A stretch of 64,000 nucleotides of DNA from Arcuatula senhousia (GCA_963971305.1 OZ020317.1:22028001-22092000), one strand, 5' to 3'. Counted from the first letter of the stretch, positions 1-13,487 are shown. Notes: generated by a model from the sequence alone, not told the origin. Numbers and translations are program-made.

Positions 1-214
1 ATCCCGGTACTGTACAGCTTGTCATCTTTACCAGCAGGTATAAATCTTAAACTTGCTAACAAAAAAAACCTTTATTACTATGGTCTTAGTTACTTGTAGT
101 CAGTTAGTTAGTTATATTTCATTACTCCAAAACAGCTCGATTTCGGTTTAATCCGGGAGATATACATGAAAAGAGTGATAGACGTACCTGCAGTAGGGTA
201 ATTAACATGCAAGG

Positions 215-416
215 ATGGAAGCAAAGAGGCACCAATGGGGCATTCGATTGATAAATTTCCGAAAGGGCAACGACAATGCCGGTCACTACGAACAAGAACA
301 ACACAAGGAAGCACAAAACACAAAATCAACCGAACATAAATCAACAACAAAAACTCAGGTGCTCCGGAAGAGTAAGTGGTTCCAGTCTGCTATTGCAAAG
401 CCGTCGCGCTGCTAAT
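215..416 (+). repeat. Dispersed repeat family A, copy 1
   Basis: The stretch reads caatggggcattc, then aaagggcaacgac, then gtgctccggaagagtaag, and ends in a cgtcgcgctgctaat motif. The same ordered motifs recur at about 2965-3250, 37016-37290 (with a partial second copy at 37337-37450) and, without the gtgctc block, at 38897-39040. The copies are diverged and no intact reading frame is shared, so short open frames here are not genes. The element class is not recognisable from the sequence. Confidence 0.6.
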
Positions 417-2960
417 TGACGTGACATTTTTCCCCAACTATGGTTTGCAGTGAGGTTTTTGGCATTATAGCCTGCATGACGACCCCGGCATTCATCATGA
501 CTATCTTAGCAATGTTCCTGTTGTTGCGTGGAAGAATTTATGGTCTTTCTGCATTGTGTAATTCCGAAAACACCCTTTCTTGTTGTTATCAGATTATCCA
601 ATACATTGCAAAATATGTCTCGGAGACGTATAAATCAATGATTAAGATTTTGTAGAAGTCTTAATGAAATAATCAGGTTAACAAAAAATATAATCTCTTA
701 AACTTAATGCAATTGGGGAAACCGATGCTATTAACTGAATAAATCTTCGCTTTCACAATCTTATGACAGTTCAATGCTTTGGTTAGAATACGTTAATCTA
801 ACAATTTACTTCCAAGCAGCGCAAATTCGATTATAAATCAGAGAGATGAAAATGAAAGTTGTGATAATATTAAGATTCAATGGTGCAGTAAATAACAGAT
901 GAAGAAATGATGCAGAATGAGGGCACAAGACCAATCGGGTATATGAGGTTTACTGCAACTTCAAAAAGGTGTGATCAGATGATCATTGCATATTTTAGGG
1001 CAGACAATTAAACACTGTAGGGTATTCTAGGGATCCTCTTATCGAGAACTATAGCGAAAAAGATTATTAAATACAAAGAAGGGGGAATTTTCCCATAATT
1101 ATATGTACTCAAAGACCATGATGGGTTAGTTAGTATACGTTAGTTCTGTTAATAATTATAACGTTATATGACAGCATTAATATCATTGAATATTGAGGCA
1201 GCCATATTTGAAAAAGCAGTCATTTTCAAAGTTTAAGGAAAACCATATTATATTTTATTGTTCTGGATATTTTTCGGTGCTTTTATACACAATTAGGTGC
1301 TCTTATCTTCAAAGTACAATTTGTGCTGATTTCTTATTTTATGTTTTTCTCTATTTGTTATTACATCTGGCAGCAATCTGGAAAATGACCGCCATTTTAT
1401 TTTTTTTTAGTAGGGTAAATAGCTATTAATATTTTTTTGTAAGCTTTTTCTATCACCATGCCTTTCTTTATCGACCAGACTAATATATTACAATTATGAA
1501 AAGAGAAAAAGAGGGGCCTTAGTTTGTGTAGTCTATTTAGAATTTCACTTTTAAGGCCAGTGTTTTGATTCAAATATGATTCGAGCCTTTAAGGCCTCAG
1601 GTGTTGCTCGAACCTTCGGTGTTGCTCGAAGTATTTTGTCAGTGACTATTGAAGTTATTCTTCCTGTCTCGTTGTTTATATATCTTGTTTAAAATTGACA
1701 TTGGATTGTATTTATAAACTTTGAGCTTGGAATTCACGTTATCTTCAGGCAATTCTTTAACTTCCTTTATTTTCTAGATCAGGTCAACGAAATAAAAACC
1801 TTCTTCCCTCTTCATTCAGGTCAAAAGATGCTCTATAGATCATTGACTTTAACAATTTTATTTGAATAATTCAATTGAAGTCATTTGTCCCATCATTTTA
1901 TTCATTTTAATCATTTGATCCTTGGCTTTACGATATTGTAAAAACAAACAAAATGCAAGGAAATTGAATTTGCACAGAAATTTTATTATTCGAGCAGTTT
2001 AAAAAGTAACTCAAAACTAATAGAATTCGGTTTTAAAAAATAGGCTTGATTTATACGTACTCGCTTCTGTAATTGTGCTAGTAGGATTTGTATCCTGGCA
2101 TGTATTGGTATCTTCTAGATCTCGATGACATTTAACAAAATTAAAACCAATTCTATGCTTTTCTCGGTTCTATTTTAGATGCAAAAGTAAGTGAAAGTGG
2201 ATATTTTGATCATGTTAACGTTCTAGATTATTAGTTTTAAGTATACTGAATTGTGAAATGAATTAACTTGTGTGCCCCCACAACTTGCAGTGAGCCTATT
2301 CTTTCACTGTTTTGCTGCCATCAAATATTTTTCCGTGGGTGTCTATTTTTCGACCTTTAGAGGGCAACAATTTTGATTTTTATGAGGTGGGGTCTACGGT
2401 CAAATTTTGAAATAAGGAGGCAGGATGCCAATAAAGGAAATAAAAAACAAGACAGTGCTTTGAATTAAAAAAGGGCGGTGTGGAGTTTTGGAATGAAAAA
2501 TCTAAAGAAAAAAAAAGAGAGAATGAAAAAAAGATCCATACATCCCCCTTTTCAATATCAAAATGGTTACTCTCTTAGGCTAGAATTCTCTTTTAACTCT
2601 AAAATTCGAATCGCACCCATTGAAAATGTGTTGGTTTAGTTGTACAGGAGTATTCAAAACCACGAAATGATACCATATGCTAAACCAACATTAGACAGTA
2701 ATGGCCGTCCACACTTGTATCTATGCGTTTAAAAGCATTTAACCATTTGACTATAATTCCAACTCACCTTTCTAAATGGTATATTGGAATTCGGCACCCT
2801 GTTATTGCGGGGTGTCAGGTTAAATGGGGGTTTAATTCTGGGGGCAACGGCTTCTTACATATATTTATTATCACTTTTGACGAACTTTTTTGTATATAGT
2901 ACAGGGTTATCTCTATCATTTTTTTTTTCACAAAGGCAGACGATCTTCGAATTAGTCTTA
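417..2960. other. AT-rich stretch without recognisable gene
   Basis: No exon with convincing splice sites, no RNA gene and no clear terminal repeats were seen on either strand. Open frames are short and of random composition. Confidence 0.5.
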
Positions 2961-2964
2961 CACA

Positions 2965-3340
2965 AGAGGCATTAATGGGGCATTCTAATGTCAAAAGTCC
3001 AAAAGGGCAACGACAAAACCGGTAAAAACGAACAAGAACAGCACGATGAATTAAAAAACATAAAAAAAAACACAAAACCGACAAATAACAACGCGAACTC
3101 AATTCGTAAAAGGAGTCACCTCAGGTGCTCCGGAAGAGTAAGCGGTTCCTGTATGCTATCGCTTACCCGTCGCACTGCTAATTTCCAATTCAGTGTGTCA
3201 AATCCGGTAAAGGAATACAAAACAAAGCTCTATGACAAACGAACATCAGCACTCATCTGCGGGAATAAATCCACTATTTGTCTAAAACGAAGGCTTCGGT
3301 TATGCTTCTGGCCTAACAATCAAGTTGGGATTGGTACACT
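2965..3340 (+). repeat. Dispersed repeat family A, copy 2 (longest)
   Basis: This copy has the same order of motifs as copy 1: attaatggggcattc, aaagggcaacgac, gtgctccggaagagtaag, then a cgtcgcactgctaat motif. It continues with gtcaaatccgg, a motif also present in the 37-kb copy. The 119-codon open frame across it is not shared by the other copies and is interpreted as chance. Confidence 0.6.
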
Positions 3341-3349
3341 TCAATAAGT

Positions 3350-6300
3350 TACAAAATAGCAAATGTCAAAATGAACAAATTATATCCAATATTTTTTGAT
3401 CTTTTGGTTTTTATTTCATGAAAATCAGTTGTCAATGAGGAACTGTCTTTAAACAAACCATCTCAAAATATTCTCTTATATTTTGGTTTCTATTTCATGA
3501 AAATCAGATGAGGAACTGTCTGATCATGTTATTTTTTAATGTGGATATATATGAATATTAAGGGAAACATATTTTGGGACTCGTTTTTTAAACGGAACTG
3601 TAGTTAGAAAAATCAATTCAGTCTATCTGATCAATGGTTCTGTCCGCAACAGCCGACGTTCTGTTGAAAACTCCTCTACGTTTTTTTCATACCTTTTTGT
3701 TCATTTATGATCTCGCTGGTTACATGTACATGTATCTTTTTTATTTCTATATATATGTTTGCCAGTAAAAGACTATTTATATGTACCTTAGCCTCGACTT
3801 GTTATATAGTTTTGTTTCTTTTCCAAGCAACAATGGAATAAAAAACTTCGGTAAGTCACCGGTCACATTAAAGGAAATCACTGGATATTAAAGTTGAGTC
3901 GGTGCCAGCTAACAGGGGCCTTGTTGTGTTTACTCATTCCTCATCTATAGCTACTAATCAATAAGCATTTAAGCATTTCTTATACTTAGTAGTCCGTTTG
4001 ATATAATCGAAAACATATTTGGGTCACTAAAAGGGTTTTTTCACATTTTACAAAATTACTGAATCCAATTTACTGTTGAACACTTTGTCTACAAACAGCA
4101 ATTCTTATCTATTATGTAATACTTTCTGTGTTCTCTCAATAACACTGCCTTTAATAAATCATAGAACATTTTCAACAGACCGAGATTAAAAGAAAGTCTT
4201 CCTCGTTGACCTAGTTATTCGTCAATTCTATTAGAAGTTGTCTTCTATTACATGTATATTGTCTGAACGACCACAAAAGATAATTATATCTGTGACAGAC
4301 AGTTTGAATTTACTTGTGTCTTCAAGCTGTTTATATAATGATGTTCAAAACATTATTCTAAAAAAATCCCATATACTTTACAGACAGGCATTTCTTGTAT
4401 TTTTCTCATGTAGGAACCGAACTTGAAAGGAGGGCTTTGGTTTTTTTCTAGCTTAAAAATAGTCTGAGGCTGATTTTTAATTAAAAAAAATATGTTGGCA
4501 GCAAAGGTGTTTTTTTATTTGTAAAATACTGCTGGAAATAATTAAAACATACCAGTTTTAAAACCCGTGCATATTAGTTGATTCTTGCACAGTAAATATG
4601 CGTCATGCATTTTAATAGCATAGAAGCACAGTTCTTGCAACTGTGGTTTAAGTAGAAGTGATATTGAACAAAATATATTATCAGAGACTTTAAAAAATAT
4701 TTTCCGCACAAAGTGGGGAAAACAATTTTCTGTCCAGAACAAAAAAAAACCAAGCCCCTTCAAGATAATAGGTGGCTGCTCTGTAACTGAAAAAATAATC
4801 CTTATTCATATGCATACCACTTTTAACAATACAATTATGTAAATTATACACAGTGGTTCTAGATTTTTTTATTCAATATTCACCTACCACGATTTATCTT
4901 GATGAAAATCTTAAGTCCAATTCAAACAAAAAGTTCATGCTTTTTCACATGTGTGTGTATTTATAATTTAAACTGAAAATAATTGAAAGGCAACGCCTTA
5001 AAATATGCCCTTTAATATCTGACTAAGAGGGGTCCAAATCTGTCATGCTTGGACTATTTCCTATCCAATTCTGGTCATGCTTTGACAAGGTCAAAGGTAT
5101 ATTTCTGATCAGTTTTTCAAATAAAATAGAGGATAGAAAATAATGAGATGTGGAATAAGTGTACGGTACATAGCTCACATAACAAGTGGCAATTTAGAAA
5201 AACCACAATGGGCAACCGCCAGCAGCCTTCAACAAGGCGTCTATTACAGATTTTAAATTGCGTCTGAGTAGGTTTTGTTGTGTGCATGCACTTATTCCAA
5301 ATCTCAATTTCTTTTATTCATAAACTAATTTTACCACCCTTTCTTGAATAAATATACATCTAGATGATTTCGAAACATGACTTTTAATTTTCAAAATATC
5401 TGTTATCATGTAGCAAATTATGAAAATGGGTGGGTTACAAGCATTTACTGCTAACCTTTTCAGCACATCAGAGTTCAAATATCAGTTAGACTTGATTATG
5501 GATCGTCTTGTGTGTTTTTGATATATCGCTTATTTTGTTTACTTCTTGTTGTCTTTTATGTCTGCTGATGTTGAATTGGTCTTTTCGGACTTACGGGAGG
5601 GTCGGTAGGACCTCTTACGGGACATCTGACAACTTCAACCCAATAAAGACTTTTGTAGAGCATAATGAGCTGAACATTTAAGCAAGCAACAGCTAGCTTT
5701 TCTCTATCTGCAATAGTTTTCATTCTATAGGGAAAAAACAGGAAAAAACGCTATTTTTGACCTTAAAAGGCCCATAACCCCTATTAGGGGTCATCCGACA
5801 ACTTCGACCCAATTAAGAATTTTGTAGAGCTTTAGGTTCTGAAGAGCCTAAGATCCTTAGGATTTTTGTATTTGTTATGGTTGCGGATTTATAAGCCATT
5901 TTAAGTGAGTTTACCCTATATTCTATCTTTAGTAACAACAGCCATGTTTTTTATCGAATCATTTTAAAATGAAGATCGCTTGTTGCCAACATTTCATATA
6001 TCATTCCTGCAAAGTTTCAGTTAAATTGGTTCAATTAATTTTCAGAGAAGAAGATTTTTGAAATTGATAACTGACGACAGATGCACAGTGATGGCATAAG
6101 CTCACATGGCCTTTGACCAGGTGAGCTAAAAATGAAATTCAAGGGTTTTTCCAGTTTACAAGGATGGATCGGAACCCTGCTCTTCAAATGCAAATTTATA
6201 AAAATAATTGATATGAAAATAGCTTTATTTACATATAAATGATTATGCATAGAAATTCATGTAAAAAGGATACAAATGATAATGATGATTATATTCCTAA

Positions 6301-7300
6301 AAATAGTACATTTATACATGATAATAAAATGAAAAATGACAGTACATACAACAAAGAGAATTTGGAATGTTACTTTAATAAATTTGGAAAGCCTAAAAAA
6401 GTCACAAATTATTTTCTAACTTTTTGACGTAATGTCATACACAATGAAGTAACATTTTGTTGCATTTATTACAAGTGTGTAGATTGCTTACATTAGAATA
6501 TATACAATATGTAAAAAAAACACATAAAAGAGAACCAAGTTAGTACATTTTTAAAAAGGACCAAACGTTTGTGTATTATTTTATAAATTGTGAACTATTT
6601 ATCATATATATTTCCCGAATAAAAGACATGGAAGGATAGATAACTCTGGAATAAAATCTTGAATAGGACATTTCAAAGAAATATTCTCAAAACTAAATTA
6701 ATAGTGGTCAAAATTGAATTCATTGATTTTAAGTTTCTTTTCAACAATTTTTTTTAAGGCTTTTATATATCAAAAGTTTACAGTAAACAATTTTAGACTT
6801 TAACTTATAAAAGGGGGATTATATTTGATCATTACTATAGCTTAGTCATTTTTATGGCACATATGCAAAAATAAAATTTCAATTAAGGAAAAAAAATATA
6901 TATATGAAAATCCTGAATATTTTAAAAGACACTTTTCAGATCAGAATTCACAACCCTAATGATACAAAACTAATATTATAAATATGTACATGTATACAAG
7001 TTTTTACAATTTAAAAAAAATATGTTTTATGTCTCAGATTGAACTGTTGGAATTTTGAATGTTCAAATAAAATATTGAAGCCAAATATTGTGTTTTTTTA
7101 AATATTTGAGAAAACATCTGTTGGTTAACCTCCTGCAAAAACAATAAGTAAAAAAAAAAGAATTCTGTCTACAGAACACATTAATTTTATGAAACCATTT
7201 CAAGTTTAATTTGTACTTGATTCTGAATCAATAAAAATTGATACTACACGTACTTGATGAAAAAAAAAAAAGGTTGACAGTTATTTTGGTTTTGAGTTGT
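3350..7300. other. Gene-free stretch with remnants of repeats
   Basis: No supported exon was found. The segment 4428-4770 resembles the ends of the 54.8-kb MITE (ccaagccccttcaagat) and may be a decayed relative. Positions 5125-5240 share agatgtggaataagtgtacg and ccagcagccttcaa with 18155-18235. A motif of the form gacaacttcaacccaataaagacttttgtagag occurs at about 5627 and again, diverged, at about 5796. The remainder is AT-rich with no clear feature. Confidence 0.45.
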
Positions 7301-7312
7301 TTAGAGAAAAAG

Positions 7313-7393
7313 TCACTTAAAGTATAGAACGATCTGTAACAGCATCAGTCCTGATAGCAGTAACAAGCTGATATGTGCTGTACTGGCTCCAAG
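7313..7393 (-). CDS. Ly6-type gene, last coding exon
   Basis: The acceptor tttttcag precedes 7393. The exon is read in phase 0 for 26 codons to TGA (7315-7313). It encodes a small-residue stretch (GAST) followed by a hydrophobic C-terminus, consistent with a GPI omega site and signal. Confidence 0.8.
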   Translation of the reverse strand, partial: LGASTAHISLLLLSGLMLLQIVLYFK

Positions 7394-10300
7394 CTGAAAA
7401 ATATCAAAAAGAAAAATTAATGGTTTCATCTGTCAATAAGTCTTGGAAAAGTTTGTCCCTTTAATATACCTCATTATACCCCCGCTTCGAAGAAGAGGGG
7501 GGTATACTGTTTTACCCTTGTCCGTTCGTCCGTCCGTCCGTTCGTCCGTCCGTAACAAAACTTCCGTCGCAGTTTTCTAAGCAACTACATGAGATAGAGG
7601 TCTGATATTTTGTATATAGCTTTATCCTATAGTACCATATGGTGTATACCGATTTGATGCTCCTAGGTAGTTTACTTCCTGTTTACCGAATACTTAGGTT
7701 TTTACACATAATGGACATAAATGCAAAATTTCCGTCACATTATCCCAAGCAACTACATGAGATAGAGGTCTGATATTTTGTATATAGCTTTTTCCTATAG
7801 TACCATATGGTGTATACCGATTTTATGCTCCTAGGTAGTCTACTTCCTGTTTACCGAATACTTAGGTTTTACACATAAATGGACATAAATGCAAAATTTC
7901 CGTCACATTTTCCCAAGCAACTACATGAGATAGAGGTCTGATATTTTGTATACAGCTTTATCATATAGGACTTAATGGTGTATACCGATTTTATGGTCGT
8001 AGGTAGACTACTTCCTATTTACCGAATACTTAGGTTTTTACACATAATGGACATTAATGCAAAATTTCTGTCAGTTTCCCAAGCAACTACATGAGATAGA
8101 GGTCTAAATTTTGTATGCAGCTTTTTCCTATAGTCCCATATGGTGTATAGGGATTTTATGTTCCTAGGTCAACTACTTCCTGTCTACATAGTATTCAAGC
8201 TTGTATGCGTGGCTTAGTTTGGGGAGCGGGGGTATCACTAGTGAGCATTAGCTCACAGATTTACTTGTTTATACTTAAATGAATATAAATGTATAATAAT
8301 TTTTTTTCATGTGGATATGACTTCCTGGTAAATGGCACAGAAATGATCGAGTTCAGATTTTTAGTGAATCTCCATACAACTAAATTGATTAGATTAGATG
8401 TGAAGGGGTTTATAATGTTGGATTATTCTTACCTACAGAGACCCCCCCCTGGAAAAAATTCTTGTTTTTACAGTTATTTTTGGTTTTAAAATGACCATCA
8501 ATTCGTAATAATTTAATAATGGATATTAAAATGAAAAGATACATGTATAAATTTGTGGTCCCATTGCGTTAATTAACATAGTTTATACATGTACATGTAT
8601 ACGCAATCAAATAACCATACATGTTTCTTTTAAAAAGTCTGTAAATATTAGGACCAATCGACTACTAGGCACATCTCTTATCAATAATAACTTAAAAGAC
8701 TGCCCTACCCTCTTAAAAATTCTCAATCTGGCTATACACCAACTTACCGTGGTATAGTAATTACATCTGTCTCCTTGACAACATTCAACGCAGGTCCAAT
8801 CACGGTACCAGTCCCTCATACAACGGACCCCTAGTCCTAAGCTTTCCTGCTGGCAGTGAGTAGCGGTATCACAAGTCTTTGATATGTAGTGGTATCGGTT
8901 GCTTCTTGGCTGCCAAAACAGGGGCTCTAAAAAATAGAAGTGAAACGATTCATCAAAAGTATCAAGAATCGCGATACTTGATTCAATTTCGATATGATAC
9001 AAAACATGAAATATCGCAGTAATTTAATGTTTATTTTGCAAAATAAATGACAATTTTGCTCATTACAAAATTTCTAGAATTATTTATTTTATTGCAATAA
9101 ATCAAAACCATCTACTCTTTGTTTAATCTTTGAAAATTAAGCAACAGTTAAAAAATTCAATGTAATTTTAAAATTTTCATGAAATTTCATGTATAGATGT
9201 ATCGTATTGAATAATCATATCCCTACCCTAGCTAGTATCGTGAGGGAAAAACTTTTTATTCAAATTATGAATTGTTTCAAAGCTCAGGAACAATTTACAA
9301 ATAATATATCAAGTAATTATTGATTGTGGGCTGCCAAGTTTTAATTGTTAAATTGTTTTTTTTTTTCATTCTGAAATTGAAAAAAATACATGTACATGTA
9401 CAGGATAGCTTTTCATGATCTTGAGGAATCTGATGTAAATATTTCAGAATTCACTGTGTCATAAATTGATGATGAACACCATGATCATGATGATGTTTTC
9501 ACAGTTAAGTAAGCACACATAACTTAGAACTGGACTGAGCATATGATGTATGAACATTTTTAATACAGGGTTCTCCAGGACCCGAGCTCCCGAGTCCAGG
9601 ACGCAGCAAATCCGATTTTATATCATTTTGGACGCTTGATTAGGATTAGTAAACGTCCTGGGGACTCTTACTTTGTACAGGGTGTGTTAATCTTTTATTA
9701 AAGAGGAAGTATAAATGGGATTAATAAAACCAATGCTACTTCGCAATTAACGATCCATTTCTCCCAATAATACATTTGTACATTTTTAAAAATTTTCATA
9801 AGTTAATTCAAAACAATTAAGTCACTTCTTTTTTATTAATATATGGTTAAAGCGTTTGAAAGCTGGTACATGTAATTTACATGTTTGGAATAACCGGAAT
9901 TTTCTATCACATTATAAATATATCGTCCCATGGAAAACTTTTCATAGAAAAGTGTAATTGGATTGTTCATGCATCCCATGAAAACATTTCATAATGTTCT
10001 TTCCTTACCCTACAATAAAATTTATTTGGAACATAACTTACATATATGAACAAATATATAACTTGAAACAAAAGAGTTTTAAATGTTAATAAAAAAATTC
10101 ATATGCTTTATTTATGGACTTATAACTGTGTGTGAATTAGGTGAGTGTTGTTGGTTTGTTCGTGTGCTGGAGTCGAGTATTTTTTCAATTTAACAGAGCT
10201 CAACTTGTTTCTGGGAGACAATAACAACAAGAATATGTCAAGAAGACATTTATATGCCCCAGCTCATATCATTAGGGGACAACCATTTGATTCTGAGGGG

Positions 10301-10745
10301 AGGGCCTGGCAGTTTCGGTGGAGACAGATTATTTATTTTCAAATTTTGCAGGACAGAATATTTATTTTTCGCTGCTACGCGGCAAGAATATTTATTTTCT
10401 GCATACAATAGCTTTATTTAGCAACGATTTTGGGATGGATTATTTATTTTCTTGCAAACAGATCTAGAGGCCAGATTATTTATTTCAAACTTTTTCCAGG
10501 CCAGAATATTTATTTACAAAAACTGCCAGCCCCCCTTCAAAATCAAATGGTCATCCCCTTAGCGATGGAAAGACAAACAGACCCAAACACTATATGCCCC
10601 CTAGTTTTTTTTTGTATTGACTTACGCTGCCATCTAATCTGTGTACGACAAGTATCTTCATTTTGTCGACACTGAATCGTTGTTTTAACACATTTGTCTT
10701 TGTTGCTGTTTTGAGCTTCACACACATAACATTCTAAACTATAGC
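7313..10745 (-). CDS. Ly6/uPAR-domain, probably GPI-anchored, protein (3 exons; 5' end missing)
   Basis: Three minus-strand exons join in matching phases: 10745-10626, 8926-8748 and 7393-7313. The protein starts inside a Ly6/uPAR (LU) three-finger domain with the typical C-x-x-C opening (LECYVCEAQN). Further cysteines follow, and it closes with the family hallmark CCQGDRCN. The last exon adds a short linker and about 20 hydrophobic residues (ISLLLLSGLMLLQIVLYF) before TGA, which looks like a GPI-attachment signal. LU proteins are usually secreted or tethered at the cell surface, where they bind receptors or other proteins; the partner here is unknown. A signal-peptide exon ending in phase 1 should lie above 10745, but I could not identify it. 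Introns contain a minisatellite element and a MITE. The domain is clear; the specific function is not. Confidence 0.85.
7475..8272 (+). mobile_element. Minisatellite-bearing non-autonomous element (pearl/Helentron-like)
   Basis: The 5' end is a hairpin (tacccccgcttcg against gaagagggggta), followed by a (TCCG)n-like tract. Then come four tandem units of about 168 bp, with the phrase gcaactacatgagatagagg starting at 7581, 7749, 7917 and 8083. The 3' end has a small hairpin, GTGAGCATTAGCTCAC (8241-8256). It sits in the last intron of the Ly6-type gene. Elements with this layout are known from bivalves as pearl or Helentron-related elements; assignment to that group is by architecture only. Confidence 0.7.
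8748..8926 (-). CDS. Ly6-type gene, middle exon
   Basis: The acceptor is tattttttag and the donor gtaagt. The exon enters in phase 1 and leaves in phase 0 (179 nt). It carries the C-terminal half of the LU domain, including the WTCVECCQGDRCN signature. Confidence 0.87.
8927..10274. other. Intron of the Ly6-type gene, mostly unique sequence
   Basis: AT-rich, no exon seen. Around 9586-9662 the phrase tccaggac is repeated in both orientations, possibly a small decayed element. Confidence 0.4.
10275..10558. mobile_element. MITE-like element with ~40-bp terminal inverted repeats
   Basis: The left end ggggacaaccatttgatt pairs with the right end aatcaaatggtcatcccc, and the inverted similarity continues into gcctggcagttt / aaactgccag. 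The interior carries repeated agaatatttattttt phrases. A second copy lies at 50253-50505, missing the left terminus. It lies within the Ly6-type gene intron, 68 bp from the exon boundary. Confidence 0.75.
10626..10745 (-). CDS. Ly6-type gene, exon with N-terminal half of the LU domain
   Basis: The acceptor is ttttacag and the donor gtaagt; it is 120 nt with phase 1 at both ends. It encodes the YSLECYVCEAQN start of a mature LU domain and three further cysteines. The preceding exon, which should encode the signal peptide, was not found within the window. Confidence 0.83.
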
Positions 10746-11260
10746 CTGTAAAACAAAACCAACAATTTCAAAGTCTAATGCGTTCATGTCAAATGTACAT
10801 ATTTACATGTAAAATACCCAAATTGCAACACTATATAAATTGCTCTAAAATTACAGGATTATTTACAATGTAGTAAGACTAGTACAATGTATTTCTTTTA
10901 TAATATTTGACTATTTTTAAAAAGTATATTCAACCAATATATGAATCTGATAGAAAAATAAATTACCGAGCAATAATGGTAGAAATGTAAATATTTTAGC
11001 TGTACATGTAATTTGGGCTAAATTTTCCTTCAATGTCTGGTTTAGCATGCTTGTTTACCCACAAGATCAGCTACATGTAGTAAAAATGGTTTTATTTACA
11101 AAAATAAATTGTTTCAAATTCACCAAATTATTTGCTTGTAAAATATGTATTAAGATATGATTTTACTACAGGAGCGTCACAGTTTAAACCTGTCTTATAT
11201 AAGTGGCATATCTGATATGCATTTTAGGACAATAAATTTCCCACCCTGAAATTTTTTGAA

Positions 11261-11690
11261 CAGGTTGGGTGTAATAGCTCATTTGCGCTATATAGCTCGT
11301 TTGATGGTATTTAGTATCAAATGAGCTATAATTTTCATGAAGTAAAAAAACAAATTTTTAGATCTGAATTTTTAATTGCATTGTCGCATATGTCCATGGT
11401 ATGAGCAACATTTTTGGTAAAAGAAGATAGTCTGAAATATTTATTGTTTTCCTGATTGATGCTACGAAAATTTGCAAATTTCCATGACTATGTCCAAGAA
11501 AAACCATTTGAAATAACTACCATGTTTCTTTACAAAAAATGATCAGCAATATATACATTTATGCGACAATCATACAAAAAATTAAATATCTAAAATTATT
11601 TTTTTTTACTTCATGAAACAAATAGTCCAGTTGATACTAAATACCATCAAATGAGCTATATAGCGCAAATGAGCTATTACACCCAACCTG
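11261..11690. mobile_element. Foldback element, nearly palindromic along its length
   Basis: The left arm caggttgggtgtaatagctc continues through catttgcgctatatagctc. The right arm is its reverse complement, ending gagctattacacccaacctg. Weaker inverted similarity continues inward past cttcatgaagtaaaaaa to the tgtcgcat region, so most of the element can fold on itself. No coding frame. Confidence 0.8.
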
Positions 11691-12153
11691 TTGAATGTAA
11701 ACACTTTTTTACCTGGCGTCAGGTAAATTAAATTCATGTGACCTCTGGAAAAATAAATTCTCTTTCATTTAAGTGATACTTTGTAGGTCGGTTTATTTGA
11801 ATACAACTTACAACTAAGTGGAAGTCCCACCAGGACAATAAATATATAAAAATTCTTCATTTGTATAACATTTGACGATTTTCACCTGAACAGGTAACCG
11901 GAAGTAGGAAGTACTATAGTCATTGACGATTAAAATAAGTATGCAGTTTTCGTAACGGTTTCTATAAAACAAGAATTGTAAAGAAGGGCACAAATAAAAA
12001 AAAGTAATAAAACAAAACAACACAAAAAAATCAAATAAAAACAGACTTATGTTGTCACCACCTTGAAATAAAACTACCTCCCAAAAAAAATATTTAAAGT
12101 CAAAATGATCAATCTTTTCATAGTGCTGTGATTCTGAAGATAATCGTCTATTT

Positions 12154-12772
12154 TTCCAGGAAGCTGGTGCCGTGGGACGTCAGAGCTCCTTCCATATCAA
12201 AAACACGGGATTTGAACGAATGCTTTCTAAATGTTAAAATAACTCTTACAATAGTCATTTGTAAAATGGGAGATGTAAAACAAGTTGCTTTCTTTAAAAA
12301 AGAAAGCAAATGCGAGCTTTATGTGTTTGCTTTCTAATGAACAATTAAGATTTTATCGATGAAAATAACTCTTTAAGGTTGAGTAATGTATTGATGAATA
12401 TTTGTTGTACACGCAGCAAAAATGAAACAAGACTAAATTAATATTGTAAAGTATGTCGCTACTAGAAACAACCTGATATAATCCAGTAAAATAGGAAAAT
12501 TAAAGAGTTTATCGATTCCATCAAGTTCAAGATCAGCAAAATAATTGTACAAATTTTAGATTTACTTATTCAAGATATTTTTCTTTAAGATATGTTGTAT
12601 TTTATTCCTGATAAACAAATGTTTCATTTGAGACCAAAATATATATGCAACAATGATGATAAAGTCGCTTAATTTATCTCGAATGTGCACAACAAAACTG
12701 TTAAATACTAAATCCCGTGTTTTTGATATGGAAGGAGTCCTGACGTCCCACTGCACCAGCTTGCTGAAAAAA
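12154..12772. mobile_element. MITE-like element with ~55-bp terminal inverted repeats
   Basis: The left arm contains aagctggtgccgtgggacgt and ccttccatatcaaaaacacg. The right arm (12710-12770) is its near-perfect reverse complement. The interior is AT-rich and non-coding. Confidence 0.8.
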
Positions 12773-12938
12773 TTCTGAGGACGTCAGCTTAAGCAATCTC
12801 GGACTATTAGGGACCTTGTTTTTCCCAGGTCTATACCTATGTAAATGTACTTAGGCAACTTTTCCCGCGAATTCGAGGTTGTTACTATAGTAGTATTTAA
12901 TAATGAGATGTGGAAGTGCTGCAGGATTAACATAATAC

Positions 12939-13487
12939 CAGGGTTGGGTTCAATTACTTTAAAAAGTAATTAAATACTTTCAATTACATTGCATTTTTCC
13001 CAATTACAATTACATTGCAATTACAGTGATTTTTGAAAAGTATTTGTTTTTTTCATAATTAATACAATTAAAAATTAATTGATTACATTGCAAATACATT
13101 AATTCGTTTTGATTACATAAGAGAATGCGAACGAGAAGCCACTTTACATTCAAACAGAATATGTTTTTTGGGTAGCAAACAATGTTTTATTCTAAGAATT
13201 TTATCACTTTTATGAAAAAATACAATTAAAAATACAGGTGAACATAATTTGATTGACAACTAATTAATGCAGTTTTTTTTTTACAGCTTGTCCCAAATTG
13301 CCATTCAATGTAATTGAAAAGTATTTGAAATGTAATTGCAAATACAACACACTTTCAAAATGTATTTAAATACTTTCAAATACTTGTAATTGAAACTGAA
13401 TTCAATTACAAATTACTTTCAATTACTTCAGAAAATGTATTTCATTGCAATCAATTGCAATTACTGATTTCAATTACCCCATCCCTG
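12939..13487. mobile_element. hAT-like MITE with perfect 8-bp target-site duplication
   Basis: The termini cagggttggg and ccccatccctg are inverted, and CAGGG ends are typical of hAT elements. The 8 bases cataatac flank both sides (12931-12938 and 13488-13495). The interior is low-complexity, built from caattactttc/gtaattgaaa phrases. Non-coding. Confidence 0.88.

Noticed and set aside
2988..3347. 119-codon open frame
   Set aside because: It lies in dispersed repeat family A, and the other copies do not preserve the frame. No splice sites or recognisable domain.
10145..10411. 88-codon open frame upstream of the Ly6-type exon
   Set aside because: It runs into the MITE at 10275 and is made of its repeated attatttattttc phrases.
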